Shown: positions 1 through 11,836 of the stretch, piece after piece
Position numbering within the stretch: the first letter of the stretch is position 1
Layout: every line of letters begins with the position of its first letter
Assembly: GCF_963854185.1 (NCBI RefSeq)
Contig: NC_085014.1
Span: 26,267,227 to 26,331,226 of the forward strand
DNA length: 64,000 nucleotides
Reading direction: 5' to 3'
From: Sardina pilchardus
Lineage: Eukaryota > Chordata > Actinopteri > Clupeiformes > Clupeidae
Program-made: the position numbers and the translations under genes
The notes under the pieces: generated by a model
Told to the model about the DNA's origin: nothing
Seen by the model: only the letters and a program-made list of their open reading frames with translations
Database searches by the model: none

Positions 1-291
1 TGGAGCTATATGGTTTGTATATCAAATCTTTCATGACCAGATTTACCCCATCCAGCAGGTCTCAGGGCAGCCCTTTGCCTCTGATGAAAAATGTAGGCAA
101 ATTGGCAAAGTTTTGTAGGTACCCACACATACATAATGCAAGTACAATACCTGATAGTACAGTACATGTTGTTACAGTACACAGGTTGTACCACTGTCAC
201 AGTGACACCCTAAACTAAAGTGTAAAGTAGAATGTTAGCAGATGTGAACAAGCTGAAGGCAAGTCACTTGTGATTAACCTCTGCAATTCAG

Positions 292-1760
292 AAAGCGATT
301 TCAAACTTTTTCAATGGCTCTACCAACAACATTCAACATTCAGAGAGGATCCTGGATTGGCGCTGAACATCAGCCTTTCTCTGAGAGAATGCTGCCCTGT
401 CCTGCTGAGGAAATTAGAACAGCACCACTTTGGACACCTCCATCTGAACACCAATACCAATATGTGCGGAGTACACGGTTTTCTGCAAGTAGGGAAAACC
501 TGATATTTTTCTTGTTCTGATCTTATCTGAATAATCTGATTATGCACAGTGATAGTGAATAGATTATAACTGATATTTTCATATGTGTAGGTATGTTTGG
601 AGGGAGTCTGGAGAACGGTGTGCCGTGTCCCAGGAGAAGTACTGTGGAATTCCCAGCTTTCCCACCTCAGCACCTGCAGATAAAATGGAGACTCACATTT
701 GTGGGCAATTTTGATCATCCTCATCCCACCAGGGTCAGAAGCTGCCAGGTGGCTCCCACTGCTGCAGTGGCTCCAGTGAGGAGGGAGGAGAGCCTGACGT
801 TTGTGGGGAACATCACTCACCCCTCAAAGGTCACCCAGGACCAGTTCATTTCCCTGCTAAACTCAAGAGAGAACCCAGTCTCTGGGGGTGCAACCATCCA
901 TGGTGTATCATCTACCCAGAAGACACTGCTCAATCCTACTGTACTACACAGTAATGACAGCAGGGTCATGAATCATGCCCACCCATCTACAAGTAAGAAA
1001 AGCTATGTCACTAAAGGTATTAGAGATACTAGCAGTATCATGAAATGAACAATTACAGTACCTAATATTAAGGCTACGTTTGCCTCTTTTCAGGTGTGAA
1101 TGGGCAGATGCAGAGGTCTGATGTCATAACTCCTCTGCTGAAAGAAGTTGGACCCCTTACATTTGTAGGGAATTTCAACCTCCCTGCTGAAGTCCTTCAT
1201 GGTCAGCAAAACATGAAGCTGAAGCCAGCCCAGGTGCCTGGCAGTCTGGCCCAGGAAGGAATCATTTCCCAAAGGGTCAGCACCACTCTGCCCACCTCTG
1301 CTCCTGCAAGTCTCCTCACTGGGGCCTGTGGTGGAATCCCGACTCACTCCAAGAGTTCTGCCGTCCACTGCACCAGAGAGGACTATAACGATGGAGCACC
1401 ACCGCTATATGGCCTCCCACTACAGGGAGCTCAAGGCTGAACACAACCCCAGCATGCAGGGGTCAGTGTGCACTAAAGAGCTCCAGGGGAAGACAGGGAG
1501 CATCCATGACAGGAGCTGGGATGAGCCTATGCAGGAGATGTGTGCGGAAGATGCCACAGAGGGGATTGTTCTTCCCGATGACTCAGTTGAGAAGCTGGAT
1601 GCCATTCCTGGCATCTGGGATTTGGCCATACAGATGGGCTTCCTGTCTGCAAGGCAGATGACTGAAAGATTTTTTCTCAGTCTGATAAAAAGATTTTTCT
1701 TATCAGTTTTGTGTAATAATTTTTGTGTGTAATATAAGAAATAAAACAATTGTTTTATTT
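292..1760 (+). CDS. 3' part of an unrecognised multi-exon gene with LTFVGN repeats
   Basis: I do not recognise this gene. Three exons fit GT/AG rules with matching phases: 292-488 (phase-1 donor GTAGGG), 591-992 (donor GTAAGA) and 1094 onward (acceptor TTTTCAG). Both junctions complete an AGT serine codon. The joined frame holds three copies of a short motif, LTFVGNFDHP, LTFVGNITHP and LTFVGNFNLP, in otherwise Ser/Pro-rich, probably disordered sequence, so this may be a scaffold or binding repeat. In the continuing frame the last exon stops at 1438-1440. A second frame (1328-1732) carries a more protein-like stretch (EHHRYMASHYRELKAEHN, then VEKLDAIPGIWDLAIQMGFL) that recurs at 9275, so either a frameshift or a missed splice lies near 1330-1395. 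AATAAA at 1740-1745 marks the probable 3' end. The 5' exons lie outside the window. Confidence 0.55.
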
Positions 1761-2495
1761 TTAAAAAGTGACTCCCTCTTTCTTATGTCTGAATAATGCA
1801 GGATTACTAATTAAATACATATTTTATTTTCTCACACTATACAGTACAGTATATTGATATTGCTGGCTGATATACTGTACAGCTGTCCTCCCAGATGAAA
1901 TTCATACTACTAATTCAGACATACATTCCACACTCCACTCCACAGACACTCTTTTTTTTTTATATATTTAACAGTAAACAATTAAAAAAGTTGGTAAGAC
2001 TATATGGAGATCAGCAGTAACAAACATCAATCCAATCAATAGCCTAATGGAAATAAATAAGACAGTTAATAATGTTAATAATCTGGTACCACAGAGCCTT
2101 GGATTTAGGCTTAGTATGCCTATGAGTGAAGAAGATGCACCCCACACCCCATTTATTCGCCGTATAAAGAACATGGACATTAATATTCTGACATTAAACG
2201 GATGGTAGTAGTAGTACAGTAGTAGTACAGAAGTAATAGCTGTACTGCAGCGCTAGTGCAGTGGAGGACTATCTAACCTTTGATTTTTTTAAGGAACATG
2301 CCAACATTTCAAGATATGAGCTCACTTATTCTTGAGATAAGGGACAAAAGATGTCCCCTATAAAAATTTTGCAATATTTCTTAACCCCCCCCCCCATGAT
2401 TAGTTTGGATATGAAAGATTTGTGTATGGTTAGACCCTTAGTTTGGTAAATATTTATACTATTTCAAAGTAAATTCATAAAATACCAGCACTGTA
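1761..2495. other. Downstream flank shared with the 10.0-11.35 kb duplicate
   Basis: No gene is visible. AT-rich DNA with GTA trinucleotide runs near 2205-2235 and a C9 run near 2387. Blocks here (for example around 1755-1860, 2100-2180 and 2205-2330) recur in order at 10020-11345, marking the downstream half of a segmental duplication. Confidence 0.6.
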
Positions 2496-2499
2496 TTAA

Positions 2500-3052
2500 A
2501 GGGATAGTTCGGATTTTAAGACACGAAGTTGTATGGGTTCCCTGTCAGCAACGTAGTGCATCAGCACTGACTTACCCCCGACAGCGTCCTGTGAGCCGAG
2601 ATCCAGCCGGTTTTAGATCGTTTTTGATGCTGAAGAAAGTAGTCCGGCAAGTTTCTGGGGTCACGAAAGTAAAGTGTTTTTCTTCTCAAAACCATATGCG
2701 TTCAACAGAGTGATATATTTGCACCACAAAAACGTTGTCCAGGAAAAATTCAAACCTCGTTATCACTTACTTATTTTTCGCGATTCCTATCACTGCGCTC
2801 TACTGACAGCTGGACAACGTTTTTGTGGTGCAAATATATCACTCTGTTGAACGCATATGGTTTTGAGAAGAAAAACACTTTACTTTCGTGACCCCAGAAA
2901 CTTGCTGAAGAAAATAGTCCGGCATCAAAAACGATCAAAAACCGGCTGGATCTCGGCTCACAGGACGCTGTCGGGGGTAAGTCAGTGCTGATGCACTACG
3001 TTGCTGACAGGGAACCCATACAACTTTGTGTCTTAAAATCCGAACTATCCCT
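2500..3052. mobile_element. TTAA-flanked long-palindrome MITE
   Basis: The ends are inverted copies (AGGGATAGTTCGGATTTTAA at 2500; its complement ends at 3052). The arms pair for about 260 bp each around a short centre near 2765-2815. TTAA tetranucleotides at 2496-2499 and 3053-3056 fit the target duplication used by piggyBac and Kolobok transposases. It has no coding capacity. Confidence 0.8.
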
Positions 3053-3056
3053 TTAA

Positions 3057-3795
3057 AGCCCACGGAAATGAACATCCATAAAGGTCACAGTATCAAACTG
3101 CAAGTGTTTTAAAATGCCCAAAATGCCCAAATATGAATATGAAGTTAATTGGATGACTTGTCAACTCCGTCCGATACTTTTAAAATTAAAAATAAATCAG
3201 CCATATTTTGGTCAGCTTTAACCCTGAGGACCCCCAACTTCTGTTGATGGATGCAGCAGTCAAACACATGGTCTCGTAAGTCTCGTAAACAAAAGTAAAT
3301 ATTCAGCAAACAAGTTGAAATCCCTGTGGTCACACTGTCTTCAAAGTAGGCATGAATTCAATCAAGAAGTTTGAAATAAAAGTTTGTATTTTGGCTTAGT
3401 TTAACTTTAGTGGTAGCTGGCAACTGAGGAAAATCAAAACGGCTACCATCTACTACACACGATTAAGTTAAACACCATCAGATGGTGTTGACATGTAAGC
3501 TGATGGAGTGGAAAAGTGCTCCCAAGAACTCATCAAGAAATGTATAATAACGGCATAATGTGATAATAGTGAAAAGTAATGTACTGTATGCATGTTGATT
3601 GACTTCGAAAATATCTTAATATACCCAAATGCCAAATATCAACTTTAACCAGACTTTAACTCAATATGACTACCACTCACTCACACTTGTCAGTTTGTTT
3701 CCATCTCCTACTCCATCCCCTTCTGCAACTTTTATGTGTAATAGTTTGTGCATGTGTGTGCTTGCTTTTGTATTATATTATGTGTTCTTCTGTCA
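3057..3795. other. Intergenic DNA with no recognisable feature
   Basis: AT-rich sequence. Short open frames on both strands have no family-like motif, and I see no splice-consistent exons. Confidence 0.4.
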
Positions 3796-4240
3796 GTTTT
3801 CCTTTGTGTGTGTGTGTGTGTGGTGGGAGAAATGGGATGGATGTGTGTGTATGGGATGGGATGGATGAGTGTGTGTGGCTGCTTGCCTGCATTTGTGTGA
3901 GTGTTTTTATGTGTGTGTGTATGTGCGTGCGTGTGGGTGTGTTTGTGCATGTGTGCGTGTACCTGTCTATGTGTGTGCGTGCGTGTGTGTTTGTGCATGC
4001 ATGCATGTACGTGTTTGTGTGTGTGTGTGTGTGTGTGTATGTTTGTGCATGCATGCGTGTACGTGTTTATGTGTGGGTGCGTGCAGGTCCATGTGCGTGA
4101 GTATGCCTGCCTGTGTGTGTACTGTATGTGTGTGTCTTTGTGTTTATGCGTGTGTGTGTGTGTATTTGTATGTGCATATTGTACGTGTGAGTGTGTGTAA
4201 TCCTGTCTGTCTGTACAGTATGTATATGTGTGTGTGTCTA
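3796..4240. repeat. GT-rich microsatellite cluster
   Basis: Interrupted (GT)n runs mixed with GTGC, GCAT and GTAT steps. Open frames across it, rich in Cys/Val/His/Thr on either strand, are low-complexity artefacts. Confidence 0.9.
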
Positions 4241-4504
4241 CATCACAATTGTTATTACAATATCGGAAAAGTATTACATTATTGGGTTTTGAAAAATGAA
4301 GGTTAAACCTAAAAATTTACTATCCTGTAATATTAATCTAATAAATTATTATGGATTTATCTGGAAGTTATTACATTATCGGATTATAATGCATGGAAGA
4401 GTAAATCTGAGGTATTTTTCTGCTGATACTGTGTACTTTTTGGACACAATATCTCTAACAAACTGTCTGTTTACTGTTGCAACAGCACACTTAAAAACGT
4501 CTGG

Positions 4505-4718
4505 TTATGTGATATCTTTGTTCAGTTGTTGAGTTTGTGGGAGCGGTGGTGGTGTCCTCCCATAAGACCTTCCATTAGACACCTGACCCTGACAGCAGAC
4601 CTAAATCCCCCTGCAGACACACCTGTGGAGGGCTGTATAAAAGCTCAGGTGAGATGGGTCTCAAACACTGAGCTCCAGTGAAGTAGCCGTCCACAGCATC
4701 TCCACACACTGAAGCAAC
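4505..4718 (+). promoter_or_regulatory. Promoter and 5' UTR of hatching enzyme copy A
   Basis: TATAAAAG at 4636-4643 lies 76 bp upstream of the ATG. The surrounding 200 bp, including a GGAGCGGTGGTGGTG block (CACC-type box on the other strand) and the GAGCTCCAGTGAAGTAGC leader, is almost identical before copies B and D and recognisable before C. CACC-like boxes could bind Kruppel-like factors used in hatching gland; that is inference from the motif only. Confidence 0.75.
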
Positions 4719-7700
4719 ATGGACCTCAGAGCCTCTATCTCCCTTCTGGTGCTGCTGCTTGGCCTGTCCAAGGCTCTGCCTTTCACAGTAAGAATACCTG
4801 GATATTAAGAACTCCACACCTAAATGTCAACTGTGGGTTTCTTCTGTTTTAACTTCACCTTTTTTGTCTCTAGGCTGACATTGATGAAGATGACTTTTTC
4901 CTAGAGGAGCCTGACAGTGTGGACTTGACCACACAGATTTTGACTACCAACAATGGTTTGTTTCTTATTGTTTAAACAAATTAACAGCTATCCTATACAG
5001 CTATTGTCCAAAACAACGTACATTATATTTTAACCAAGAACCAAACAAAACACACCAGAGAGGTAGCTCACCCTTCCCTTCAGTATTCCCAGAGAAACTC
5101 CCCACAGGGTTTCGTTTGTGTGTGGGGGACCGACTGCACCCACTTTGTTTAATCTTTTTGGATCCTGGGTTGGCCTCAGAGACTGACAAAAGAATTGACA
5201 AAAGAATTGAAATTGCGTAAGAGACACTTATATATGAGGAGACACTGCACTGGAAAAATTGCCCATTGAAATGCATGGGGTAACTTCGCAACGCAAAGAT
5301 GGCGGGTGTTTACACCGGTTTGCACATGTCCCGCCTCTTCCAGTGCCGTTGCTCCAATCATTTTGCCGATCCTTGGCGACCATGCTTTTTGAAAGCTGCG
5401 TTGTGAAGAATTGAGCATGCTCAGTCCAAGATCACCAGTAAGAAAAAGGCTTTTTAAGCGTTAAAGAGACCCTATGCAACTTTTTCATAGTCATAAAATC
5501 GCTTAGAAATCGTTGTTTTGCTTGACTGACCAGTTTTTATTGAAAACAGTAATATTTCCTCCCGCCCCCAGTGTCCCTATCCGCTATTGCAACCTTGCAG
5601 TTTGTTCAGGAGACGATCGTTCCCTGTTTACATCTGGAAGGCTGAGACGCATAAAGAACAAGAAGAACCACGCTTGCAATTTATATATTTATATAGCCTA
5701 TATGTGTATAAATATACACGATAAAGCTGTCAGGGAAGCTCTGCAGAGAAATATGCAAGTATAAAACGAGCAAAAATGAAAAACGAAACCGAAACTTAAG
5801 ATGAAATCGCCAATCCTGCATACAGTAGTGTCTCTTTAATTTGATACAAAACCACCAAACCTTTTCAGCGATTTTAGGCCGATTTTCATTGTGATTTCAA
5901 ACATGTGATTATGTCCCTTACACCTCGGAACATGGACATCCAGCTCTATCCCCATTCTTTTAGATAGGGCCTGGTCTTGTTCCGGTCAAAGTCGCTGCCC
6001 GACCCCATGGCCAATATGGCTGCCGAGTGACGTGACTTGCATTAAAAGCACTTTGATTGTGTACGATGGCTGACTTTTAAGTTGATGGTTTGGAATGACT
6101 TCAAAATGAAATTTCTTCTTATATCTTTCAGCTTCCAGTGAACTTCTAATTGAGGGAGATCTTGTGGTGCCAAAAACCAGGAATGCTATGGCTTGCTGGA
6201 ACAGTAACTGCTTATGGAGGAAGTCTGCTAATGGGAAAGTTGAGGTGCCTTACATAGTGAGCTCTGATTTCTGTAAGTGAACTTATTTGTAATATTCTAT
6301 ATGCCGTATAAATATTTTATCCATTGAGCATTAATAACCAACATTTGTTGTGTTTTTCAGCTTATTATGATGTGACAAAAATGGAAAAAGCCATGGCTAC
6401 CTTCAGCAGTGAAACCTGTGTGCAGTTTGTTCCACGCTCAACTCAGGGTGACTACATCAGCATTGAGAACAAGGATGGGTGAGTTCATTTGCAGTGTGCT
6501 GAAAATATTGCTTTTCCTTCACACTTACCAGCTGTATTAGTATAAACATTGTATTTACAATGTATTTCAATGTATTTTATACTGAAATCCCGTACTATCG
6601 TGCTGGTATCAACAAGATCTTGTTTAACAACATCATATCAACAAAGACAACTTCTTACTTAATTCCAAATATTCAGCCATGCTGATTACTGAGTGAATAG
6701 CATTCAGAAATTGTGATTGTAAGAATATTTGTTTTGCATTAATACAAATCAAACTTTAGCCAATGTGCTTACTTGTTGTGATGTGTTGATGATCATGGTT
6801 TATATTAATGCATAAAATAATCTTAATTCATGGAGCCATATTGTAAACGTTTCTGTCATTATTTCTACCATCTTTCTCAGGTGCTACTCTTACCTTGGCA
6901 GGACAGGAGGCAGACAGGTGGTCTCTCTCTACAGGTACGGTTGTGTTTACCACGGCATCATTCAGCATGAACTTCTCCACGCTCTGGGCTTCTACCATGA
7001 GCAGTCCAGGAGTGACAGAGACCAGTATGTGAGAATCAACTGGGAAAATATCAGCTCAGGTAGCTGCATATCCTGTTTACACTTCTTCATAAAAATGTAC
7101 TGTAGTCATGGTTTATTATACCATGGTATAATGGTGATACGGATCACTTAATCATTTCTTCCTTGGGTCATTTCAGACCTTTCCTGAAAATTTAAGCGAA
7201 ATTCATCCATAACTTTTTGTGTTATCTTGCAGACAAACAGACAGACACACAGATAAACAAACAACCAACTAAAAAACAAACCATCAAACCCCGGTGAAAA
7301 CATAACCTCCTTAGCGATAAGCAACACAATTTCTGAATGTGTGTTTATTTTTAATTTGCCAGCAACGGTTCGAAACTTCCATAAACAAAACACCAACAAC
7401 CTGGACACTCCATATGACTACTACTCTGTGATGCATTATGGAAGGTATGGGAGGTGTTACCTCTTGTTTTTTTAAATTAATATTTTTAATTAAAAAAAAT
7501 ATGACTCCTCAAATGTTTAAAATCATGTTCTTCTATAGCAAAACTTTCTCAGTCAACGGATGGGATACAATCAGTACAATTCCAAACCCAAATGTGGCAA
7601 TCGGACAGAGACATAGAATGACTAAAACTGACATCCTGAAGGTCAACAAACTGTATGGCTGCTGTGAGTATGACCTCATGTATAAAAGGATTGTGAGAAA

Positions 7701-7772
7701 CCGTAACTGGGATTGCTGAAAGGATGCTTACTGCAATAAAATTCTGACCATTCTTCTCTCTGACAAACAGGA
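4719..7772 (+). CDS. he1: Hatching enzyme copy A (high choriolytic enzyme-like astacin)
   Basis: Astacin-family (M12A) zinc protease, predicted secreted hatching-gland zymogen acting on egg-envelope proteins. Exons: 4719-4787, 4874-4955, 6132-6272, 6361-6478, 6881-7059, 7363-7444, 7539-7663 and 7771 onward; 265 aa. Signal peptide about 1-19 (LLVLLLGLSKA). The propeptide has the family's zinc-blocking Asp (IEGD, Asp60). Maturation probably falls at Arg67/Asn68 (TRNAM). Active site HELLHALGFYHE: ligands His166, His170, His176; catalytic Glu167; Met-turn SVMHY with Met220 and Tyr222. The stop is split by intron 7 (exon 7 ends TGCT, exon 8 starts GA). Odd points: intron 2 is 1.18 kb against about 0.1 kb in B, C and D; Tyr175 replaces the His of the other copies; exon 8 lacks AATAAA (ATTAAA at 7883-7888). 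Coding looks intact. Confidence 0.88.
5465..5835. mobile_element. TTAA-flanked MITE-like insert in intron 2 of copy A
   Basis: TTAA at 5461-5464 and 5836-5839 flank a segment whose ends begin AGAGAC and end GTCTCT. It accounts for part of the enlarged intron 2. The remainder of that intron (about 4990-5460 and 5840-6100) is also extra relative to B and D, but I could not identify it. Confidence 0.55.
7140..7325 (+). repeat. Interspersed repeat tail in intron 5 of copy A
   Basis: The sequence running from TTTCTTCCTTGGGTCAT through an ACAGACAAACA-rich stretch to CATAACCTCCTTAGCG recurs at about 9110-9270. The shared 3'-like tail suggests a SINE or LINE end, but its family is not assigned. Confidence 0.6.
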
Positions 7773-8039
7773 AAAGCTCAAACGGATGTTGTGCCAGTCT
7801 GGAACCACGACAGAAGGCAGAGCAACCACGATACCAGATACAGAGTAGGCTACAGGTTCTTACATGATGATTTAAGATTGTTATTAAAGACATTATTCGT
7901 CTGATATCAAATGAAATTTGACTGAATTTATGTTGTTGTCCTACTGCTTTCATGCAAAGAATGTAAGTTTAACATGACGTTTTAATCACAGAACATACAG
8001 TACATTCTTAGATAATGACTGATATGTTTTGCCAGTATT

Positions 8040-8465
8040 ATTCCTTGTGGGTATTAGTATTAAAGGAATATTTAGGTATTTTACACTTTAAGTCCGTTTT
8101 CTGTATTGCCTAGCATGAAAACGAGTGTTTGACACCGAAATCTTGACGATTGAGCCCGTTTGTGGAATTTGAATGGAGCTCTGTATAACATTGCTTGCTT
8201 TGTGCATGGTCTATTCTGTCCTTAAAACACCCCTAAACGTTCGTTTTTAAAAGTGTGCAGCTCACCGAGTGGAACTGGCAGTGGCTACACCGTAGGTGCA
8301 AGGCCCTATTGTTTTTGCTCAGATTATTATTATTATTATAGTGGAATCCTCATACCGGACACGTTGTGGCCCTTTTCACCAACTTGGCAGGCTCTAAAAC
8401 ATTTGAAATTTGGCAGCTACCTGTGGAATTGATAACTCTACTGAGAGACAGACCTCTGGCCTAGT
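8040..8465. other. Probable transposon-derived DNA downstream of copy A
   Basis: Contains an (ATT)n run at about 8325-8340 and phrases common in fish interspersed repeats (CAAGGCCCTATTGTTTTTGC). No gene seen. Confidence 0.35.
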
Positions 8466-9035
8466 GTGTGGCTCAGGGACTCTATAGCGCCACCTAGCGC
8501 ATTGTCTGTTGTGGTTGACACATACATTCACGAAAATGAACCGAATTTGGCGGGCTTGTGTGTTATTGCTATGGCTAGTCAGAGACAGAGCTCTGGCCTA
8601 GGGTGTGGCTTAAGGACCCTATAGCGCTACCTAGCACATTGTCTGTTGTGGTTGACACAAACATTCACAAAAATTAACCAAATTTGGTGAGCTTGTTTGT
8701 TATTACTGCCGCTAGTCAGAAACAGAGCTCTGGCCTAGGGTGTGGCTTAGGGACTCTATAGCGCCACCTAGCGCATTGTCTGTTGTGGTTGATACATTCA
8801 CGAAAATGAGCCACATTTGGTGGGCATGTGTGTTATTGCTACCGCTAGTCAGGGATAGAGCTCTACAGAGCTCTGGCCTAGGGTGTGGCTTAGGGACTCT
8901 ATAGCGCCACCTAGCGCATTGTCTGTTGTGGTTGATACATTCACGAAAATGAGCCACATTTGGTGGGCATGTGTGTTATTGCTACCGCTAGTCAGGGATA
9001 GAGCTCTGGCCTAGGGTGGCTTAGGGACTCTACCA
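8466..9035. repeat. Tandem repeat, about 138-bp unit, four copies
   Basis: Units start near 8478, 8616, 8753 and 8893. Each contains CTATAGCGCCACCTAGCGC (with variants), TGTCTGTTGTGGTTGA and GAGCTCTGGCCTAGGGTG. Confidence 0.8.
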
Positions 9036-9094
9036 TGCCATTACACCACTAAGCTAAATACATAAACGCCAACTGAATCCCGACAGAATTACGG

Positions 9095-9270
9095 ATCACT
9101 CCCAAAATCTAATCGTTTCTTCCTTGGGTCATGTCCGACCTTCCCTGAAAATCTCATCGATATCCATCCATCACTTTTTGAGTTATCTTGCTAACAGACA
9201 GACAAACAAACAAACAGACACAGACAAACGCCGGCCGGTCCCTGATGAAAGCTATACCTCCTTGGCGGAG
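9095..9270 (+). repeat. Second copy of the 7140-7325 repeat tail
   Basis: Matches the insert in intron 5 of copy A through the ACAGACAAACAAAC-rich stretch to ACCTCCTTGGCGGAGGTA. It abuts the breakpoint where the LTFVGN duplicate begins. Confidence 0.6.
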
Positions 9271-10010
9271 GTAAATGATGGAGCACCACCGCTATATGGC
9301 CTCCTACTACAGGGAGCTCAAGGCTGAGCACAACCCCAGCATGCAGGGGGGTCAGTGTGCCCTAAAGAGCTCCAGGGGAAGACAGGGAGCATCCATGACA
9401 GGAGCTGGGATGTGCCTACGCAGGAGATGTGTGCGGAAGATGCCACAGAGGGGATTGTTCTTCCCAATGACGCAGTTGAGAAGCTGGATGCCATTCCTGG
9501 CATCTGGGATTTGGCCATACAGATGGGCTTCCTGACTGTCTGCAAGGCTGATGACTGAAAGATGTTTTTCAGTCTAAAAAAAAAATATGGTCTAGTAGTG
9601 CTGCCGCGACTAATCGACATAATCGAACTAATCGATTATGAAAATTAGTCGATGCCATTTTTTTTAGTCGACTAATCGTTTTGCTATTGACCCCCTATTT
9701 ATTTTTGGTCTCCCGTCTCTAACGGCTGTAATGTTATTCATTCTGTTATTAACTCTACAAAAGTAGGCTGATATTGATATGAGCATATCTATATCTATGG
9801 CTATATGTCATGTTTTGGCCCTTCAGTTGAGTTAAAAATAAAATGGACACAACAAAATAACGAAAACTTGATTTTTTTAAAGAAAAATAGTCGTTTAGAT
9901 TAGTCGACTAATCGAAAAATTAGTCGAAAGATTAATCGTTAGAAAATTAGTCGTTAGTGGCAGCACTATGGTCTAGTTTTGTGTAATGATTATGTTTAAT
10001 AATAAAACAA
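9271..10010 (+). pseudogene. Truncated duplicate of the LTFVGN gene's last exon
   Basis: From GATGGAGCACCACCGCTA onward this copies 1391-1760, including the probable poly(A) signal (AATAAA at 10001-10006). Nothing 5' of that point is present. One extra G in the GCAGGGGGGTC run near 9346 (GCAGGGGTC in copy 1) shifts the EHHRYMASYYRELKAEHN frame. The VEKLDAIPGIWDLAIQMGFL stretch survives in another frame. A 373-bp hAT MITE sits in the 3' UTR. I regard it as a non-coding remnant of the tandem duplication that also made copies A and B. Confidence 0.7.
9596..9968. mobile_element. hAT-type MITE
   Basis: Inverted ends TAGTGCTGCC / GGCAGCACTA and an exact 8-bp target duplication TGGTCTAG at 9588-9595 and 9969-9976. 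The interior is rich in CGACTAATCG-type repeats and has no coding capacity. The 8-bp duplication is diagnostic of the hAT superfamily. Confidence 0.9.
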
Positions 10011-10482
10011 TTGCCTTTATTTTTAAAAAGTGACTCCTTGTTTTTCATGTCCAGAATTAATACAGAATTACTAATTAAATACATATTTTATTTTCTCAAA
10101 CTATACAGTACAGTATATTGATGTTGCTGCCTTGTATACAGAAGTCCTTCCACAAATGTAAACAGAAGTCAATTTTAAATTCATACTATAGTATATAAAT
10201 GTATACAAATTCAGACATACACTCCACGCTCCATCCCACAGACATGCTTTTGTCCAAATAACAAGAATAGAATGATCACATTTAACAGTAAACAATTTAA
10301 AAAGTTGGTATTGAGATCAGCAATAATAAACAACAATGTCAATTCAATCAATATAAATAAAATAAAATAAATATGAAAATAAATAAATACTACAATATAC
10401 AAACCATTAAACGGTTAATTGTGTTAATAATCTGACACCACAGAACTTTGGACCCAATTGGTGGAAAAGAGGTTTAGTAGGC

Positions 10483-10900
10483 TGTTACGGCCGGCTCGTT
10501 TACTGACCGCAACATAAAGGGAAACGGACAACAAAATTCCAATTTATAATTTATTAAGATTAAGCAATAATAATAGTAAGACCAAACATAAGTGTCTAGG
10601 GGGAAATGAGTGTTGGCGTATGCATGAATGCAATAGCAGTGTCAGTATGTTAGATGGCTAAATGATGAACAAAGGAAAATAGAAAGATTAGAGATAAGGG
10701 GGAGAGAGAGAATAAAGTGCAGTGCAGAAGAAAGTCTAAATGGGTGTCTGCAAGAGAGAAGAAAAGTGCCTAAAGAGAAAGAGAGGAGAACTCCTTATAT
10801 AACCACGTCTTAATGCAGGTGTACACAATTAACCTAATCAAGCCCTCCCTGCCCGTGCACTGACAAGGAGAGGCCTGTAGGGGCACAGAGGGTCATAACA
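10483..10900. mobile_element. Probable solo LTR
   Basis: The 418-bp segment starts TGTTACGG and ends CATAACA (TG...CA), is flanked by AGGC at 10479-10482 and 10901-10904, and has an internal AATAAA near 10711. It cleanly interrupts sequence homologous to about 2105-2125, confirming insertion. A 4-bp duplication and TG/CA ends fit an LTR retrotransposon reduced by LTR recombination. Confidence 0.7.
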
Positions 10901-10904
10901 AGGC

Positions 10905-11639
10905 CTATGCCTGAGTGAAGAAGATGCAAAACATACCAGTGCATATTCATTTCTTGGCCGTATAAAGAAAATGAAGTCTCCCCTTCTCCTGCAACTTGCT
11001 GATAGAGACAGTGAGATGTCTTATGTCTCAAAGGCTAATTTGCTTTCATGGACATTAATATTCTGGTATTCAACGGCTAAGACATATTATTCAGAATAAT
11101 ACACTGCCATGTAAACAGCATATTCACAATATTGTCTTATTCTGATTAAGGTCAATACTAGGAACATGAACATCCATGTAAACATACTCTGTTTTAATGT
11201 ATTTGTGCCTTTTTGTTCCAGTCAGTGTAGTTTATGAGTGTGGTACAATATCCTGTGTGTGTGTGGTAGTAGTAGAAGTAGTAGTAGTTGTAGTCGTGTG
11301 CTATTAAGTGCAGTGGAAGATCATGCCAACATTTTAGGATATTAGCTTATTTGCTGTGTCTCCTAGAGTTGGATACATTATCTTACATCACAACTGTATT
11401 TACAATATCGGAAAAGTATTACATTATTGTAAAATGTATCCTCTGATTAATCTAATAAATAAAGACTTATCTGGAAGTTATTATTATTGGATTATACAGT
11501 GTGAAAGAGCAAGTCTGAGGTATTTTTCTGCTGATACATTTTGGACAGTATCTCAAACTGTTTGTTTACTGTTGCAACAACACACCTAAAGACATCAAAA
11601 CTATGAAAACCACCATCATTTCGTGTTGTTATGGTATGT
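10905..11639. other. Flank shared with 2.1-2.3 kb and 4.2-4.5 kb
   Basis: No gene. The first part matches 2120-2330 (GAGTGAAGAAGATGCA, then a GTA-repeat run). From about 11375 it matches the DNA upstream of copy A (CACAACTGTATTTACAATATCGG-like block, 4240 onward). This shows the tandem duplication ran continuously from the LTFVGN 3' end into the hatching enzyme. Confidence 0.6.
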
Positions 11640-11836
11640 CTTAGTTCAGTTGTTGAATTTGTGGGAGCGGTGGTGATCCTCCCATAAGAGCTTCCATTAG
11701 ACACCTGACCCTGACAGCAGAAACCCCACTGCAGACACACCTGTGGAGGGCTGTATAAAAGCTCAGGTGAGATGGGTCTCAAACACTGAGCTCCAGTGAA
11801 GTAGCTGTCCACAGCATCTCCACACACTGAAGCAAC
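11640..11836 (+). promoter_or_regulatory. Promoter and 5' UTR of hatching enzyme copy B
   Basis: TATAAAAG at 11754-11761 lies 76 bp before the ATG, in a block nearly identical to the promoters of A and D. It looks intact although the gene it drives is broken. Confidence 0.75.

Noticed and set aside
3629..4306. Long Cys/Val-rich and His/Thr-rich open frames on both strands
   Set aside because: They are translations of a GT/AC microsatellite, open because the repeat lacks stops.
5001..5764. Open frames of 65-96 codons in intron 2 of copy A
   Set aside because: They lie in intronic insertions, have no domain-like pattern and overlap on both strands.
10483..10900. Possible exon or MITE instead of an LTR
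   Set aside because: TG...CA ends with a 4-bp duplication and no terminal inverted repeat beyond a few bases fit a solo LTR better.
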